NCBI GenBank assembly: GCA_040397785.1
Contig: JBBAVI010000010.1
Coordinates: 28,400 to 92,399, forward strand
Length of the DNA: 64,000 nt
Origin: M3007 sp040397785
Lineage (GTDB): Bacteria > Bacteroidota > Bacteroidia > Chitinophagales > Saprospiraceae
Direction: 5' to 3'
Under the pieces are notes generated by a model. The model saw nothing but the letters and a program-made list of their open reading frames with translations, was not told the origin of the DNA and ran no database searches. The translations under genes were made by a program, and so were the position numbers. This document shows, piece by piece, positions 52,522-61,972 of this stretch; position 1 is the stretch's first letter, and every line of letters begins with the position of its first letter.

Positions 52522-55500
52522 ATTGTTTTTTGATCTCCAGAATTTTGATTTCTACGCGTTGATTTTCTTTTCTGCCTTCCGCGGTGCTGTTGCTGGCGAT
52601 GGGTTTGCGTTTACCATAGCCTTTATACAAAACCCGGTTGCGATCAACGCCTTTATTGATCAAATAATCTGCTGCGGCTTTAGCACGCGCTGCAGAAAGT
52701 TTGTCGGCAAAAGCGTCAGAAGGCACATTATTGGTATGTCCCCCAACTTCAATAACAATGGTTCCATTTTCCTGCAAAAAGTTAAATACCTCATCTAAAA
52801 CGGGGTAAGAGGATGGATTCAGGCTTGAACTATCGGCATCAAAACGCAATTGTTCCACTTTAATCGCCTGGCCGCTGGTCAAACTGGCTGCCGAAAGTTC
52901 TGGCAGGATCCGTTTTCCAATTTCAACGGAAGCAAAAGCACTGCAATTATTTACATCCGTAACGGTTACCTGGCGTGCCCCAAAGGTTAGTTTGCTGGCC
53001 GAACTGGTATTTTCACCGTTATCCCACAAAATAGCGTATGGTTTTGTCCCCCCTTTTACATCCAGGCTTGCCCAAGCATCTTTACTGCGCTCGGTGGTAG
53101 CACCGCCACTGCGCAACACGTTCGCCAATAAGGAATCGGGTCCCTTTACGATGATTTCTGCCGTTGTTGTGGTATTTTTAGCATCCGTGACCGTAATTTT
53201 ATACGTGCCTCGATTTACTGCACTGACATCCGACGTATTCCAGGATGTCTCATTCCAGCGATATTGGAACGGTGGTTTCCCTCCGCTTACGGTTGCTTTC
53301 AGGCTGCTTTTTTCGCCCGCACATTTGATTGCGCCGGTTTCGAGCAGTGCTACAGCGAGTGGGAGGATATTTTCGGTGATTTCAATTTGTTCGGTTGCCG
53401 TGCAGTTGTTACCATCGGTTACCGTTACACTGTGTTTTCCAGGGGCAAGTTTTGAAGCGGCGGCCGTAATTTCGCCGTTATCCCAGACATAGGTAAACTT
53501 ACCTGCGCCCCCCAGTGCGGTGATGCTGGCTTTTCCATCGGCATTACCCGTGCTGGCAGAGGCCGTAACCGTAGCATTGATGGCAATCGGTTGTGGTTGT
53601 CGAATGGTGATGCTGGCGACTACCGTGGCACCTGGAACATCGGTGATGGTGAGTTGATAAGTGCCTGCCAACACAGAAAGTGGTGCCTCGCCTTGTAATT
53701 TGGCATCGCTCCATTGGTACTTATACGGTGTTTTACCACCAGAAACGATCACTTTTATCCCACTGGTTTGTCCGGCGCATTTAATTTTGCCCGTTTCTTC
53801 GAGGCGTAAAGCGAGGGGCAGAATATTCTCCGTAATATCTACGGTAGCAATTGCGGTACAACTGTTTGCATCGCTTAAGGTAACGCTGTGTGTACCTGCA
53901 GCCAATTTGGTGGCCGTGGCAGTCGTTTCGCCATTATCCCAGGCATAGGTGTATTTTCCGGTGCCGCCTTCACCTTGTACGTTTGCTTTCCCGTCGGCTT
54001 TGTTGGTGCTGGCAGCCGAACCGAGTACCGCCTTTGCCACGATGGCGTCGGGTTGTTTGAGGGTAAATGCCGCCGTGGTGGTACCACCTACAGCATCCGT
54101 TACGGTTAATTGGTAGGTGCCGGCTGGAATTGCAGTCGGGCGATCACCTTGCAAGGCCGCAGCGCTCCATTGGTATTTGTAAGGCGCTTTACCGCCCGTT
54201 ACGCTGGCTTTCATGCTACCCGTTGCACCGTTGCACCGAATATTTTCATTTTCCTGGATATTGGCCGTCAGCGGGAGGATATTTTCCTTCATTTCGACAC
54301 TGCCCGTTTCCGAGCAGCCGTTGGCATCGGTAAGGGTAACACTGTGTTTTCCAGCGCCCAATTTGCTGGCATTGGCACTACTTTCGCCACTATCCCAGGC
54401 ATAAATATATTTTCCTGTGCCGCCTTTGCTCTCGGCGGTGGCTTTTCCATCTTGCTTATCGGTCGTAGCGGGACTGGTTACGACCACTTTTACCGATAAC
54501 GCATCGGGTTGTTTGAGGCTAAAGTTTGCGGTGGATGTAGTATTCGTGGCATCTGTTACCGTTAAAATATAGTTTCCTGCAGCCACCCCTGTTGGCGCAT
54601 CGCCTTGCAAGCCTGGCACATTCCACTTGTATTGAAAGGGTGGTTTGCCACCTGAAACCTGCACTTTAAGGCTACCTGTTTTGCCGTAACACCCTATTTT
54701 TTCATTTTCCTGAATCAACACAGACAGCGGCAGCACATTTTCACGTAGTTCGGCTGTGGCGATGGTGGTGCATCCATTGGCGTCGGTGAGGGTAACTGAA
54801 TGTTTGCCGGCAGCCAGTTTTGAAGCGGTGACCGTGGTTTCGCCATTGTCCCAGGCATAAGTGTACTTTCCGGTGCCTCCTTTGCCATCGGCCATTGCCT
54901 TTCCATCGGCCAATCCGGTGCTTGCTGCGCCCGTAACCTGAATAGTCGCCACAAAAGCCGGTGGTTCTGAAACATTTAACGGACTCACAACCGAAGTACC
55001 CAAGGCATCCGTAACGGTTACTTGGTAGATACCTGCTATGAGGTTATCTATTTGTGCGCCTTTATACGCTGGGTTACTCCACAGATATTGATATGGTGGT
55101 TTGCCCCCTATTGGCGTAACTTTCACCGTTCCGGTACCGCCGTTGCATTTTATTTGGGCGCTCCAGGCCCACATAACACTCAGACTAGTTACCTGCTGGG
55201 TAATGGTTACGTTGGTTGTTGCACTACACCCTTTTTGATCTGTTACCGTTACCGAATATTTTCCTTCGGCCAGTTTGGAAGCAACGAGCGATGTTTCTCC
55301 GGTACTCCATTTGATTTGGTAGGGTTTTGCACCGCCTTCTATGGTGAGTTCCGCGCTGCCATCTTTATTTTCCGGGCCACTTTCTGGTTTCTTCTGGGCC
55401 GCGCTCAATTTAGGTTGCGCATCTAAAATCGTGACTTTCGAGGTTTTGGTTACGCCCGATACGTCCGTTACGGTGACTGTATAATTGCCCGCTGCCAGGT

Positions 55501-56557
55501 TTTTAGGGTTATTCCCGGTCAAACTGGCATTCGACCATTGGTACGTAAATGGCGCCTTTCCGCCTTCCAGTTTTACGATCAATGCTGCGTCTTTGCCATT
55601 TCCGGTGCAGCTCAATTCTTGTTCAATCAAGGCATTCGCGGTAAATGAAGCCGCTTTTTCGATGCGATACAGGCCTTTATCTTCCGTTCCAACCCAAATA
55701 GTGCCATCTGTATCGGCAGCGATACATTTTCCGTATTCGCTGGTGTAATATTCTGGTCCGCTGAAAATGTCAAATTCGTCGGTATTTAGATCATAGCGGG
55801 CAAGCATGCGTGAAACTACCCACAGCTGGCCCGCAGGATCAAAATCAAAATCGACCGCCTCGCCTTCCAAAGCCTTTTCATCAATATTAATGGGTTTAAA
55901 ACGGTCTGATTGGACGATCCAGAACTCACTGTCGGCCAACACATAAAAGTCGGCACCTACGGCCCGCACCCGTTGTACCCGATAACCTTCGAGTTCGTTT
56001 TTCCATTTGTCGGGTGCTCCTACCAGCATGCCTTCTGCTGAACCGATCCAATATTTTCCCGAATTATCCTGAAAGATGCTGGTGATTTCATTCGATTTTA
56101 TTTTCGAATTTTGGGCAGTTCGTTGTGCGACAAAGGTGAGGGCCGGTTTTGTTTTAAATTGAAACAACCCGGATGCTTTGGTACCGATCCATAACCAGTC
56201 ATTTTTGGCGTCGTACCAGGCGCACGTAATATCGGTAGCGCCGCGTGCTTCTGAAAGCATGACTTCTGTTTTCCACCGCATATCTGTATTGCCGCTAAAA
56301 AAGGAAAAAACCGACAATTCGCCCAGTTCTAGTGGCATGATGGTACCCGTATTGCAGGCACGCACCTGATACCAGGTTTGTCCGCTGCCCACCGATTTTA
56401 CATTATCGCTGCCCACCACCACATTATGTACCGGGTTCGTGCGGCTTACTGCACCACAGCGGTCAATATTGTATTTTTGTTTTTGTGCATGTACAATGGT
56501 CGAAACAGCCAATAAGAGACTGAGCAATAGTATTTGGGGGAAATTCAAACCCTTCAT
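52520..56557 (-). CDS. Propeller - SprB repeats - OmpA fusion protein
   Basis: A 1345-residue outer-membrane-associated protein. It has a signal peptide (to about 25) and a beta-propeller of two-component-regulator type (about 90-300: WLWIGTKASGLFQF, KYWIGSAEGML, TIWVGTEDKGLYRI). Twelve SprB-like repeats follow (about 305-1205). The C-terminal OmpA peptidoglycan-binding domain has IEVGGHTNNVPSDAFADKLSAARA split by the segment around DYLINKGVDRNRVLYKGYGKRKP. SprB repeats occur in gliding adhesins; here the OmpA end would anchor the protein to the cell wall, and no T9SS sorting domain is seen. A TATCTTTG -7 box lies at 56676-56683 (minus strand). Confidence 0.87.
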   Translation of the reverse strand: MKGLNFPQILLLSLLLAVSTIVHAQKQKYNIDRCGAVSRTNPVHNVVVGSDNVKSVGSGQTWYQVRACNTGTIMPLELGELSVFSFFSGNTDMRWKTEVMLSEARGATDITCAWYDAKNDWLWIGTKASGLFQFKTKPALTFVAQRTAQNSKIKSNEITSIFQDNSGKYWIGSAEGMLVGAPDKWKNELEGYRVQRVRAVGADFYVLADSEFWIVQSDRFKPINIDEKALEGEAVDFDFDPAGQLWVVSRMLARYDLNTDEFDIFSGPEYYTSEYGKCIAADTDGTIWVGTEDKGLYRIEKAASFTANALIEQELSCTGNGKDAALIVKLEGGKAPFTYQWSNASLTGNNPKNLAAGNYTVTVTDVSGVTKTSKVTILDAQPKLSAAQKKPESGPENKDGSAELTIEGGAKPYQIKWSTGETSLVASKLAEGKYSVTVTDQKGCSATTNVTITQQVTSLSVMWAWSAQIKCNGGTGTVKVTPIGGKPPYQYLWSNPAYKGAQIDNLIAGIYQVTVTDALGTSVVSPLNVSEPPAFVATIQVTGAASTGLADGKAMADGKGGTGKYTYAWDNGETTVTASKLAAGKHSVTLTDANGCTTIATAELRENVLPLSVLIQENEKIGCYGKTGSLKVQVSGGKPPFQYKWNVPGLQGDAPTGVAAGNYILTVTDATNTTSTANFSLKQPDALSVKVVVTSPATTDKQDGKATAESKGGTGKYIYAWDSGESSANASKLGAGKHSVTLTDANGCSETGSVEMKENILPLTANIQENENIRCNGATGSMKASVTGGKAPYKYQWSAAALQGDRPTAIPAGTYQLTVTDAVGGTTTAAFTLKQPDAIVAKAVLGSAASTNKADGKANVQGEGGTGKYTYAWDNGETTATATKLAAGTHSVTLSDANSCTAIATVDITENILPLALRLEETGKIKCAGQTSGIKVIVSGGKTPYKYQWSDAKLQGEAPLSVLAGTYQLTITDVPGATVVASITIRQPQPIAINATVTASASTGNADGKASITALGGAGKFTYVWDNGEITAAASKLAPGKHSVTVTDGNNCTATEQIEITENILPLAVALLETGAIKCAGEKSSLKATVSGGKPPFQYRWNETSWNTSDVSAVNRGTYKITVTDAKNTTTTAEIIVKGPDSLLANVLRSGGATTERSKDAWASLDVKGGTKPYAILWDNGENTSSASKLTFGARQVTVTDVNNCSAFASVEIGKRILPELSAASLTSGQAIKVEQLRFDADSSSLNPSSYPVLDEVFNFLQENGTIVIEVGGHTNNVPSDAFADKLSAARAKAAADYLINKGVDRNRVLYKGYGKRKPIASNSTAEGRKENQRVEIKILEIKKQ
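52912..55635 (-). repeat. Six tandem units of about 150 codons (paired SprB repeats)
   Basis: The coding DNA consists of six successive units of about 450 nt. Each encodes an A-type repeat (Cys, SGGKPPFQYKW, YxLTVTDA) and a B-type repeat (DGKA, GGTGKYTYAWDNGET, ASKLAAGKHSVTLTDANGC), with ENILPL at the joints. The four central units are the most alike; the first and last are more diverged, as expected for internal expansion. Confidence 0.8.
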
Positions 56558-56895
56558 GTTGTGCGGACTGCTTTAAATTTATATTCACTAATCAAAACTG
56601 ACATTTCCACCTATGTAAATGAATGAAAATCAGCGTCATTTATCTAAGTAAGGCTTAAAAGCCTATTAGAAAACACAAAGATAATCCGGTTTTCCTGACA
56701 TCTACCCATTGGCGCGGCAAGCTTGTTGCGTTGGCCGGTGGGAGAAAGCAATGTTGAGATGCCCTTTGTGATGCGTTCTTGGTTGGATGGGTTGCTTGTT
56801 CGATGTTTGAAAGAAACTTAATTCAAACTTAATTTATTATAAAGCCCTTTCCATCTAATTGTCCGGTATCTTAACCCGTAGTTTAAGAAAACGGT
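56558..56895. other. Divergent spacer upstream of pst operon
   Basis: About 340 nt without a gene. It contains a GC-rich imperfect palindrome centred on CAAGCTTG (56705-56742) and, closer to pstS, the direct repeat CTTAATT - 4 nt - CTTAATT (56817-56823 and 56828-56834), described as a possible Pho-box-like site. No consensus promoter for pstS was recognised. Confidence 0.45.
56817..56834 (+). promoter_or_regulatory. Direct repeat resembling a Pho box
   Basis: Two identical heptamers CTTAATT, separated by 4 nt (period 11), 62 nt before pstS. The layout matches PhoB sites (two 7-bp direct repeats with 4-bp spacing), but the sequence differs from the enterobacterial box, and AT-rich DNA can produce this by chance. 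Confidence 0.35.
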
Positions 56896-57771
56896 ATGAA
56901 ACAGTTTTTAGGATGGATTGCGGTTTGTTGCTTCTTGTGTACCTGTACCACCGATCATACAGAAAATTTGATCATTAAGGGATCAGATACCGAGCTTAAT
57001 TTAGTGTTAGACCTTGCAGAGACCTATATGGATAACGACCTTAACACCAGCATTAGTATTTCAGGCGGCGGCTCGGGTGTGGGGATTACCGCATTATTAA
57101 ACCACCGGACTCAAATTGCCAATTCTTCTCGTGCACTCAACGATGAAGAAATTGCGTTGGCCGGAAAGCAGGGCATGCAACTGGTTTCAACGGTTTTTGC
57201 TTCCGATGCCCTGGCCGTTATTGTACACCCATCTGTGGGTCTCCATCAGATCAGTATTGAAAATCTGGGGAAAATTTACGCCGGGGATATTAAAAACTGG
57301 AAGGAACTGGGTGGTCGGGATGGCGCAATTTCCTTATATGGTCGACAAAGTAACTCGGGTACCTTCATGTATTTTCGAGAAAAAGTATTGGGCCGGGATT
57401 TTTCCAACGATTTAAAACAGCTCAACGGCACTGCCCAAATGCTGGAATCCGTAAAAGCCGATGAAAACGGGATTGGTTTTGTTGGCTTTGGCTATCTTTT
57501 TGGCCAAAATGGTGCATTATATCCAGGCATTGAAGTGCTTGCCCTACAAACGGCGCCCAATGAAGCAGCCGTTTCGCCGCTCAACAAAGACGCTATTTTA
57601 TCCGGTTTATACCCCCTTACACGTCCATTATACCAGATAACCGATGGGCCACCCACTGGAAAAGCCCTTGCGTTTATCCGTTTTGAATTGAGTAAAGCCG
57701 GGCAGGAAGTGGTTGCCCGCAGTGGTTATTTACCGCCCATTTCGGAGACAGATCTGGTAGAAAAGTATTAA
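56896..57771 (+). CDS. pstS: Phosphate-binding lipoprotein of ABC transporter
   Basis: A 291-residue substrate-binding lipoprotein. The signal ends in a lipobox LCTC. Phosphate-contact segments include KGSDTELNL, SGGGSGVGITAL, ANSSRAL and RQSNSGTFMYF. It is the first gene of pstS-pstC-pstA-pstB, all on the plus strand with 4 nt or less between genes. No phoU or phoBR is present in the window. Confidence 0.94.
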   Translation: MKQFLGWIAVCCFLCTCTTDHTENLIIKGSDTELNLVLDLAETYMDNDLNTSISISGGGSGVGITALLNHRTQIANSSRALNDEEIALAGKQGMQLVSTVFASDALAVIVHPSVGLHQISIENLGKIYAGDIKNWKELGGRDGAISLYGRQSNSGTFMYFREKVLGRDFSNDLKQLNGTAQMLESVKADENGIGFVGFGYLFGQNGALYPGIEVLALQTAPNEAAVSPLNKDAILSGLYPLTRPLYQITDGPPTGKALAFIRFELSKAGQEVVARSGYLPPISETDLVEKY

Positions 57772-57775
57772 TATT

Positions 57776-58660
57776 ATGAAGCGACGTAAATTTTGGGATC
57801 GGTTTTACCACCGTTTATTTGCATTTGCTGCCGGGCTTTGCGTTTTGGTCCTTTTGGGTATTTTTGGCATGTTGCTGCTCAATGGTTTCCGTTTTTTTGA
57901 GTCTGTGTCCCTCTGGTCGTTTTTGGGCAGCAGCAACTGGAATCCATCTGCCTGGGGCAAGGCAACTTATGGCATCGGTGCGATGTTATGGAGTACCTTG
58001 TTGGTCAGTTTGGGAGCCATGGTCCTGGCAGTACCCCTGGGCATTGGAACGGCTGCTTATTTATCGGAAGTGGCCCCAGGCAGGGTGCGCGATTGGATAA
58101 AACCGGCCATTGAGCTTCTGGCGGCCGTGCCTTCCGTGGTGGTCGGGTTTATTGGCATTGTAGTGATTGCGCCGATTATTTCGCGGATTTTTGGATTATC
58201 GAATGGATTGAATGCTTTAAATGGTTCTATTTTATTGGCCGTCATGGCTTTACCGACCATCATCAGTGTGGCAGAGGAGGCCATTCGTTCGGTACCCAAT
58301 ACGTATAAAGAAGGCGCCTATGCATTGGGTGCGAATTCCTGGGCCACCCTGATCACGGTTACTTTGCCCGCTTGTACCTCAGGCCTTATTGCAGCCACCA
58401 TGTTGGGGATGGGCCGCGTCATTGGCGAGACTATGACGGTTTTGATGGCAACCGGCAATGCCAATGCGATGCCCCACGGTTTTTTTGATCCGGTGCGCAC
58501 CATCACGGCAACGGTCGCGATTGAAATGGGGGAAGTACCGTATGGCACCACGCATTTTTATGGATTGTATGCACTCGGTGCAATTTTGTTTATAATTACG
58601 CTGATCATCAATTTGTTGGCAGAAGGAATTGCCGCCAAATTCAGAAAGCAAGGAAGATGA
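57776..58660 (+). CDS. pstC: Phosphate ABC transporter permease PstC
   Basis: A 294-residue inner-membrane permease with about six helices. The ABC-permease EAA loop reads NTYKEGAYALGANSWATLITVTLPA. The N-terminal FFESVSLWSFLGSSNWNPS is characteristic of PstC. It starts 4 nt after pstS and overlaps pstA by 4 nt (ATGA). Confidence 0.93.
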   Translation: MKRRKFWDRFYHRLFAFAAGLCVLVLLGIFGMLLLNGFRFFESVSLWSFLGSSNWNPSAWGKATYGIGAMLWSTLLVSLGAMVLAVPLGIGTAAYLSEVAPGRVRDWIKPAIELLAAVPSVVVGFIGIVVIAPIISRIFGLSNGLNALNGSILLAVMALPTIISVAEEAIRSVPNTYKEGAYALGANSWATLITVTLPACTSGLIAATMLGMGRVIGETMTVLMATGNANAMPHGFFDPVRTITATVAIEMGEVPYGTTHFYGLYALGAILFIITLIINLLAEGIAAKFRKQGR

Positions 58661-59517
58661 CCAAACAACAATTTACCAAAATCGTGGGCATCCAACTGTT
58701 GTTGTTGTGTACGTTGCTGACCCTTAGTTTCCTGGGCATCATTTTGTTTGATCTCTTTTCAAAAGGTTACAGCGCCTTGAGTTGGGATTTTTTGAGTACT
58801 GCACCAAGGAAAGGAATGACCCAAGGAGGCATTTTGCCGGCTATCGCGGGTACCGCCCTGGTTACACTAGTTGCAACGTTATTTGCCTTACCTTTTGGCG
58901 TGGCCTGTGCAATCTACCTCAACGAATATGCACGGGATCATTGGTTTACACGGCTGCTGCGGGCTAGTATCCGCAATTTAGCGGGCGTTCCGAGCATCAT
59001 TTATGGCCTGTTTGGACTGGCTTTGTTTGTGGAGGCTTTGCACATTGGGGCTTCGATTCTTTCCTCCGGACTTACACTGGCACTCCTGACTTTGCCTTAC
59101 ATCATCACCACGACCGAGGAGGCCTTGCGCAATGTACCCAACGCTTACCGTGAGGCCGCACTTGCTTTGGGTGCGACCAAATGGGAGAGTATAAAAACCG
59201 TCGTACTACCGGGGGCGATGCCAGGTATTTTGACCGGCACCATCCTTGCCTTATCCCGGGCGGCAGGAGAAACGGCTCCAATCCTGTTTACCGGGGTAGC
59301 CTTTTACACCCGATACTTGCCGGGCTCCTTGTTGGACGAATTTATGGCCCTACCCTATCATTTATACATTTTATCTACCCAGCACCAATCGCTTGAGCAA
59401 GTACGCCCATTGGCCTATGCCACCGCCGTGGTGCTCTTGGGCATGGTACTGTTATTAAACCTGAGTGCAATTATTTTGCGCATCCGTTACCGAAACCTAT
59501 GGAAAACATCAAAATAG
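58657..59517 (+). CDS. pstA: Phosphate ABC transporter permease PstA
   Basis: A 286-residue permease, partner of PstC. Six helices are predicted; the EAA loop is NAYREAALALGATKWESIKTVVLPG. The N-terminal GYSALSWDFLSTAPRKGMTQGGI is typical of PstA. It overlaps pstC by 4 nt and pstB by 19 nt. Confidence 0.93.
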   Translation: MTKQQFTKIVGIQLLLLCTLLTLSFLGIILFDLFSKGYSALSWDFLSTAPRKGMTQGGILPAIAGTALVTLVATLFALPFGVACAIYLNEYARDHWFTRLLRASIRNLAGVPSIIYGLFGLALFVEALHIGASILSSGLTLALLTLPYIITTTEEALRNVPNAYREAALALGATKWESIKTVVLPGAMPGILTGTILALSRAAGETAPILFTGVAFYTRYLPGSLLDEFMALPYHLYILSTQHQSLEQVRPLAYATAVVLLGMVLLLNLSAIILRIRYRNLWKTSK

Positions 59518-60257
59518 CCATTCGCGATTTTAACCTGCATTTTGGCAGCAAACACGTATTGAAAAATATCAATATTGAATTTCCTGCCAACAAAATCGTG
59601 GCCCTCATTGGGCCCTCTGGTTGTGGGAAAAGCACCCTTTTGCGCAGCCTTAACCGCATGCACGACTTATCGCCTGATGCACGCCTGGAAGGGGATATCC
59701 TGCTGGAGGACCTACATTTGCTGCATCCACGTACCGATGTGGTAGCCATTCGGCGCAAAGTGGGCATGGTATTTCAGCGTCCCAATCCGTTTCCCAAATC
59801 AATTTATGAAAATGTAGCGTATGGGTTGCGCCTTACCGGCACGCATACCGAAGCGGATATTCGCAACAGGGTAGAAAGTTGCCTGCAGCAAAGTTACATT
59901 TGGGAAGAAACAAAAGACGAACTGCAAAAATCGGCCCTGCATCTTTCCGGGGGCCAACAACAACGGCTTTGCATTGCCCGCGCCATCGCGGTGGAGCCCG
60001 AAGTCATTTTACTGGATGAACCCTGTTCGGCACTCGACCCAATTAGTACGGCCAAGATAGAAGACCTCCTCCTGGAATTAAAAAACCGCTACACCATTGT
60101 GATTGTTACACATAACATGCAACAAGCCCAGCGGGTAGCGGATTTCACGGCCTTTATGTACTTAGGCGAAGTAATCGAATATGGACCTACCGATCAAATT
60201 TTCAATCATCCACAACAAATGCTTACGCGCAATTATGTGGAAGGCCATTTCGGTTAA
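59499..60257 (+). CDS. pstB: Phosphate ABC transporter ATP-binding protein PstB
   Basis: A 252-residue ATPase of the phosphate transporter. It has Walker A GPSGCGKST, the Q-loop in VGMVFQRPNPFP, signature LSGGQQQR, Walker B VILLDEP and the switch His in VTHNMQQ. Its ATG lies 19 nt inside the end of pstA, tight coupling. The stop abuts the stop of the convergent barrel protein with no spacer. Confidence 0.96.
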   Translation: MENIKIAIRDFNLHFGSKHVLKNINIEFPANKIVALIGPSGCGKSTLLRSLNRMHDLSPDARLEGDILLEDLHLLHPRTDVVAIRRKVGMVFQRPNPFPKSIYENVAYGLRLTGTHTEADIRNRVESCLQQSYIWEETKDELQKSALHLSGGQQQRLCIARAIAVEPEVILLDEPCSALDPISTAKIEDLLLELKNRYTIVIVTHNMQQAQRVADFTAFMYLGEVIEYGPTDQIFNHPQQMLTRNYVEGHFG

Positions 60258-61892
60258 TTAGAAGCGCGCAGTTATGCCAGCCATGAAATTGGTGCCGATC
60301 ATGGGATAATTCGCCCAACGCGCGCGTTTGTTGTTCAAAATATTGTTGACATCCAGAAACGCACCAAAGTTTTTAGAGAAATTGTACGTACCGCTAAAGC
60401 CCAAATCGAACAATACCCCACCCTGGCGCCGAATACCTTCCTGATCGACAAACCAAATACCATCTGCAATATAGGCATTGGCTTTTACGCTTGCTTTGCC
60501 TTCCAACAAGGTGTATAGGCCGCTAAAATTACCTTCCGTTTTGGGCAAACCCCATGCTTTGCCTTCATTGGCAGGATCCATGGTCAAGTTTTGGCTGAGG
60601 GTACCATTGATGACCAGGTTTTTCAGCAATTTGATTTTAACAGCGCCTTGCAGGTTTACCATGGTCACGGTATCGTACACCGCGCGGAAACGGGTGATGT
60701 TTTCGAAAGTATAGGTCGTTTGAAACAAGGCCAGGTTAGAAGCCTTGTTGTAGGCAACCTGACCGGAGTATTCTAACCAGCCAAAATCGCCTTTTAATCC
60801 ACCATAGTAGCTATCCAGGCGGGTATTGCGCAGTCTCGAGGACCGAATGTCAATAAACGGGTTGTAGGCCGCCATCGAACGGTAGGTGTTTTTGCGCAAA
60901 TCGCCCGTTGCACCGGCAAAAATCTGAAATCCATCGCCAAAAACGCGCAAGCCCAATTCCACATCCGGAAACACACTAAACACATCGCGGTTGCTGACAA
61001 AATTACCACCAATTTTCACTTTCACCATATCCGAGTGAAACGTAAAAGAAGGTTGCAGGTAAATGTTGTTCAGGTTCTGGGTAACGGTATCGTTGAAAGA
61101 AGTAAAGTCCGTGCGGATGACAAAGCGCAATGGGTGTTTTTCATTAAACCATTTGGTAGCGGCCAGCCCCAGATCAAATCCCGTCTCCTTGTTGGAGTAA
61201 AAATCGTTCATGAAATAAAACTTGGGGGCAATGGAAAAATTCAAATCGGCATCCGTGCGCTCTTTGTTGTACAAACGGCCTGCAAAATCGAAAATTTTAT
61301 AATCCTGGCGCACCCGCTCTGCCGAGAACGTATCCATCGTATGGTCGTACCCGTAAAAATGCACCCGATCGTAGGTGTACCCTAATTTGCCTTCTGCGGC
61401 TAATTTTTCGTTGATGTAATAATTGCCGGTGACCAAGCCTTCGTTTTTGAAAAACTTCTGATTTTCGAGGGCTTTGTCAGCACTTTGTTGGTGGTGGCGG
61501 AACCATACTTTACCGTCAAATATTTCCTTACAGGCACCTGCATAACCCGCTTCGGCCCACAACGCCGTTGGAACACCTCCGCCTAACTTGGCAAAACCAT
61601 TGTAAATATCCTCTTTTTTGCCTGTTTTCATGCCGATTGGGCGCAATTTTGGGGCATCGTATTTTACATTCAACGGGCGGGTGGGCACATTGTAGTCTTG
61701 CACTTTAATAGAAGTATCGAGTGGCGGCAAAACCGGCGAAACACTTATCTTGGACGACTCCAGTAAGCGAGCGTCGAAAGATTTGATTACATCGACACTT
61801 TCGCCGGGCAATATTTTCTGACTAAAAGCATGGGTTGTGGCGAGCAACAAGCCGATCAAGACAGCGAAAACGGATTTATTATTGGTCATCAT
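60258..61892 (-). CDS. Outer-membrane beta-barrel protein, unknown function
   Basis: A 544-residue protein with a signal peptide (NKSVFAVLIGLLLATTHAFSQ), a proline-rich N-terminal portion (SPVLPPLDTSIKVQDYNVPTRPLNV), and then alternating amphipathic strands to the C-terminus, ending in an aromatic-rich strand (NFMAGITARF). It resembles TonB-dependent-receptor barrels that lack a plug. The frame is open to 61976; ATG 61892 (or 61889) starts at the signal peptide. It lies 80 nt downstream of the TPR gene on the same strand and is probably co-transcribed and functionally linked with it. Confidence 0.72.
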   Translation of the reverse strand: MMTNNKSVFAVLIGLLLATTHAFSQKILPGESVDVIKSFDARLLESSKISVSPVLPPLDTSIKVQDYNVPTRPLNVKYDAPKLRPIGMKTGKKEDIYNGFAKLGGGVPTALWAEAGYAGACKEIFDGKVWFRHHQQSADKALENQKFFKNEGLVTGNYYINEKLAAEGKLGYTYDRVHFYGYDHTMDTFSAERVRQDYKIFDFAGRLYNKERTDADLNFSIAPKFYFMNDFYSNKETGFDLGLAATKWFNEKHPLRFVIRTDFTSFNDTVTQNLNNIYLQPSFTFHSDMVKVKIGGNFVSNRDVFSVFPDVELGLRVFGDGFQIFAGATGDLRKNTYRSMAAYNPFIDIRSSRLRNTRLDSYYGGLKGDFGWLEYSGQVAYNKASNLALFQTTYTFENITRFRAVYDTVTMVNLQGAVKIKLLKNLVINGTLSQNLTMDPANEGKAWGLPKTEGNFSGLYTLLEGKASVKANAYIADGIWFVDQEGIRRQGGVLFDLGFSGTYNFSKNFGAFLDVNNILNNKRARWANYPMIGTNFMAGITARF

Positions 61893-61972
61893 TGTGTTAA
61901 AGTTGGATAAAATGGCGCACTGCCTGTTGAAAGGGAAATGGGTAAAAACAAGTTTAGAATGCCGCTCGTCCA

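Noticed and set aside
52912..55635. Regular 450-nt periodicity suggestive of a repeat array
   Set aside because: As a CRISPR or mobile repeat it fails: the units are coding SprB repeats in one open frame without spacers.
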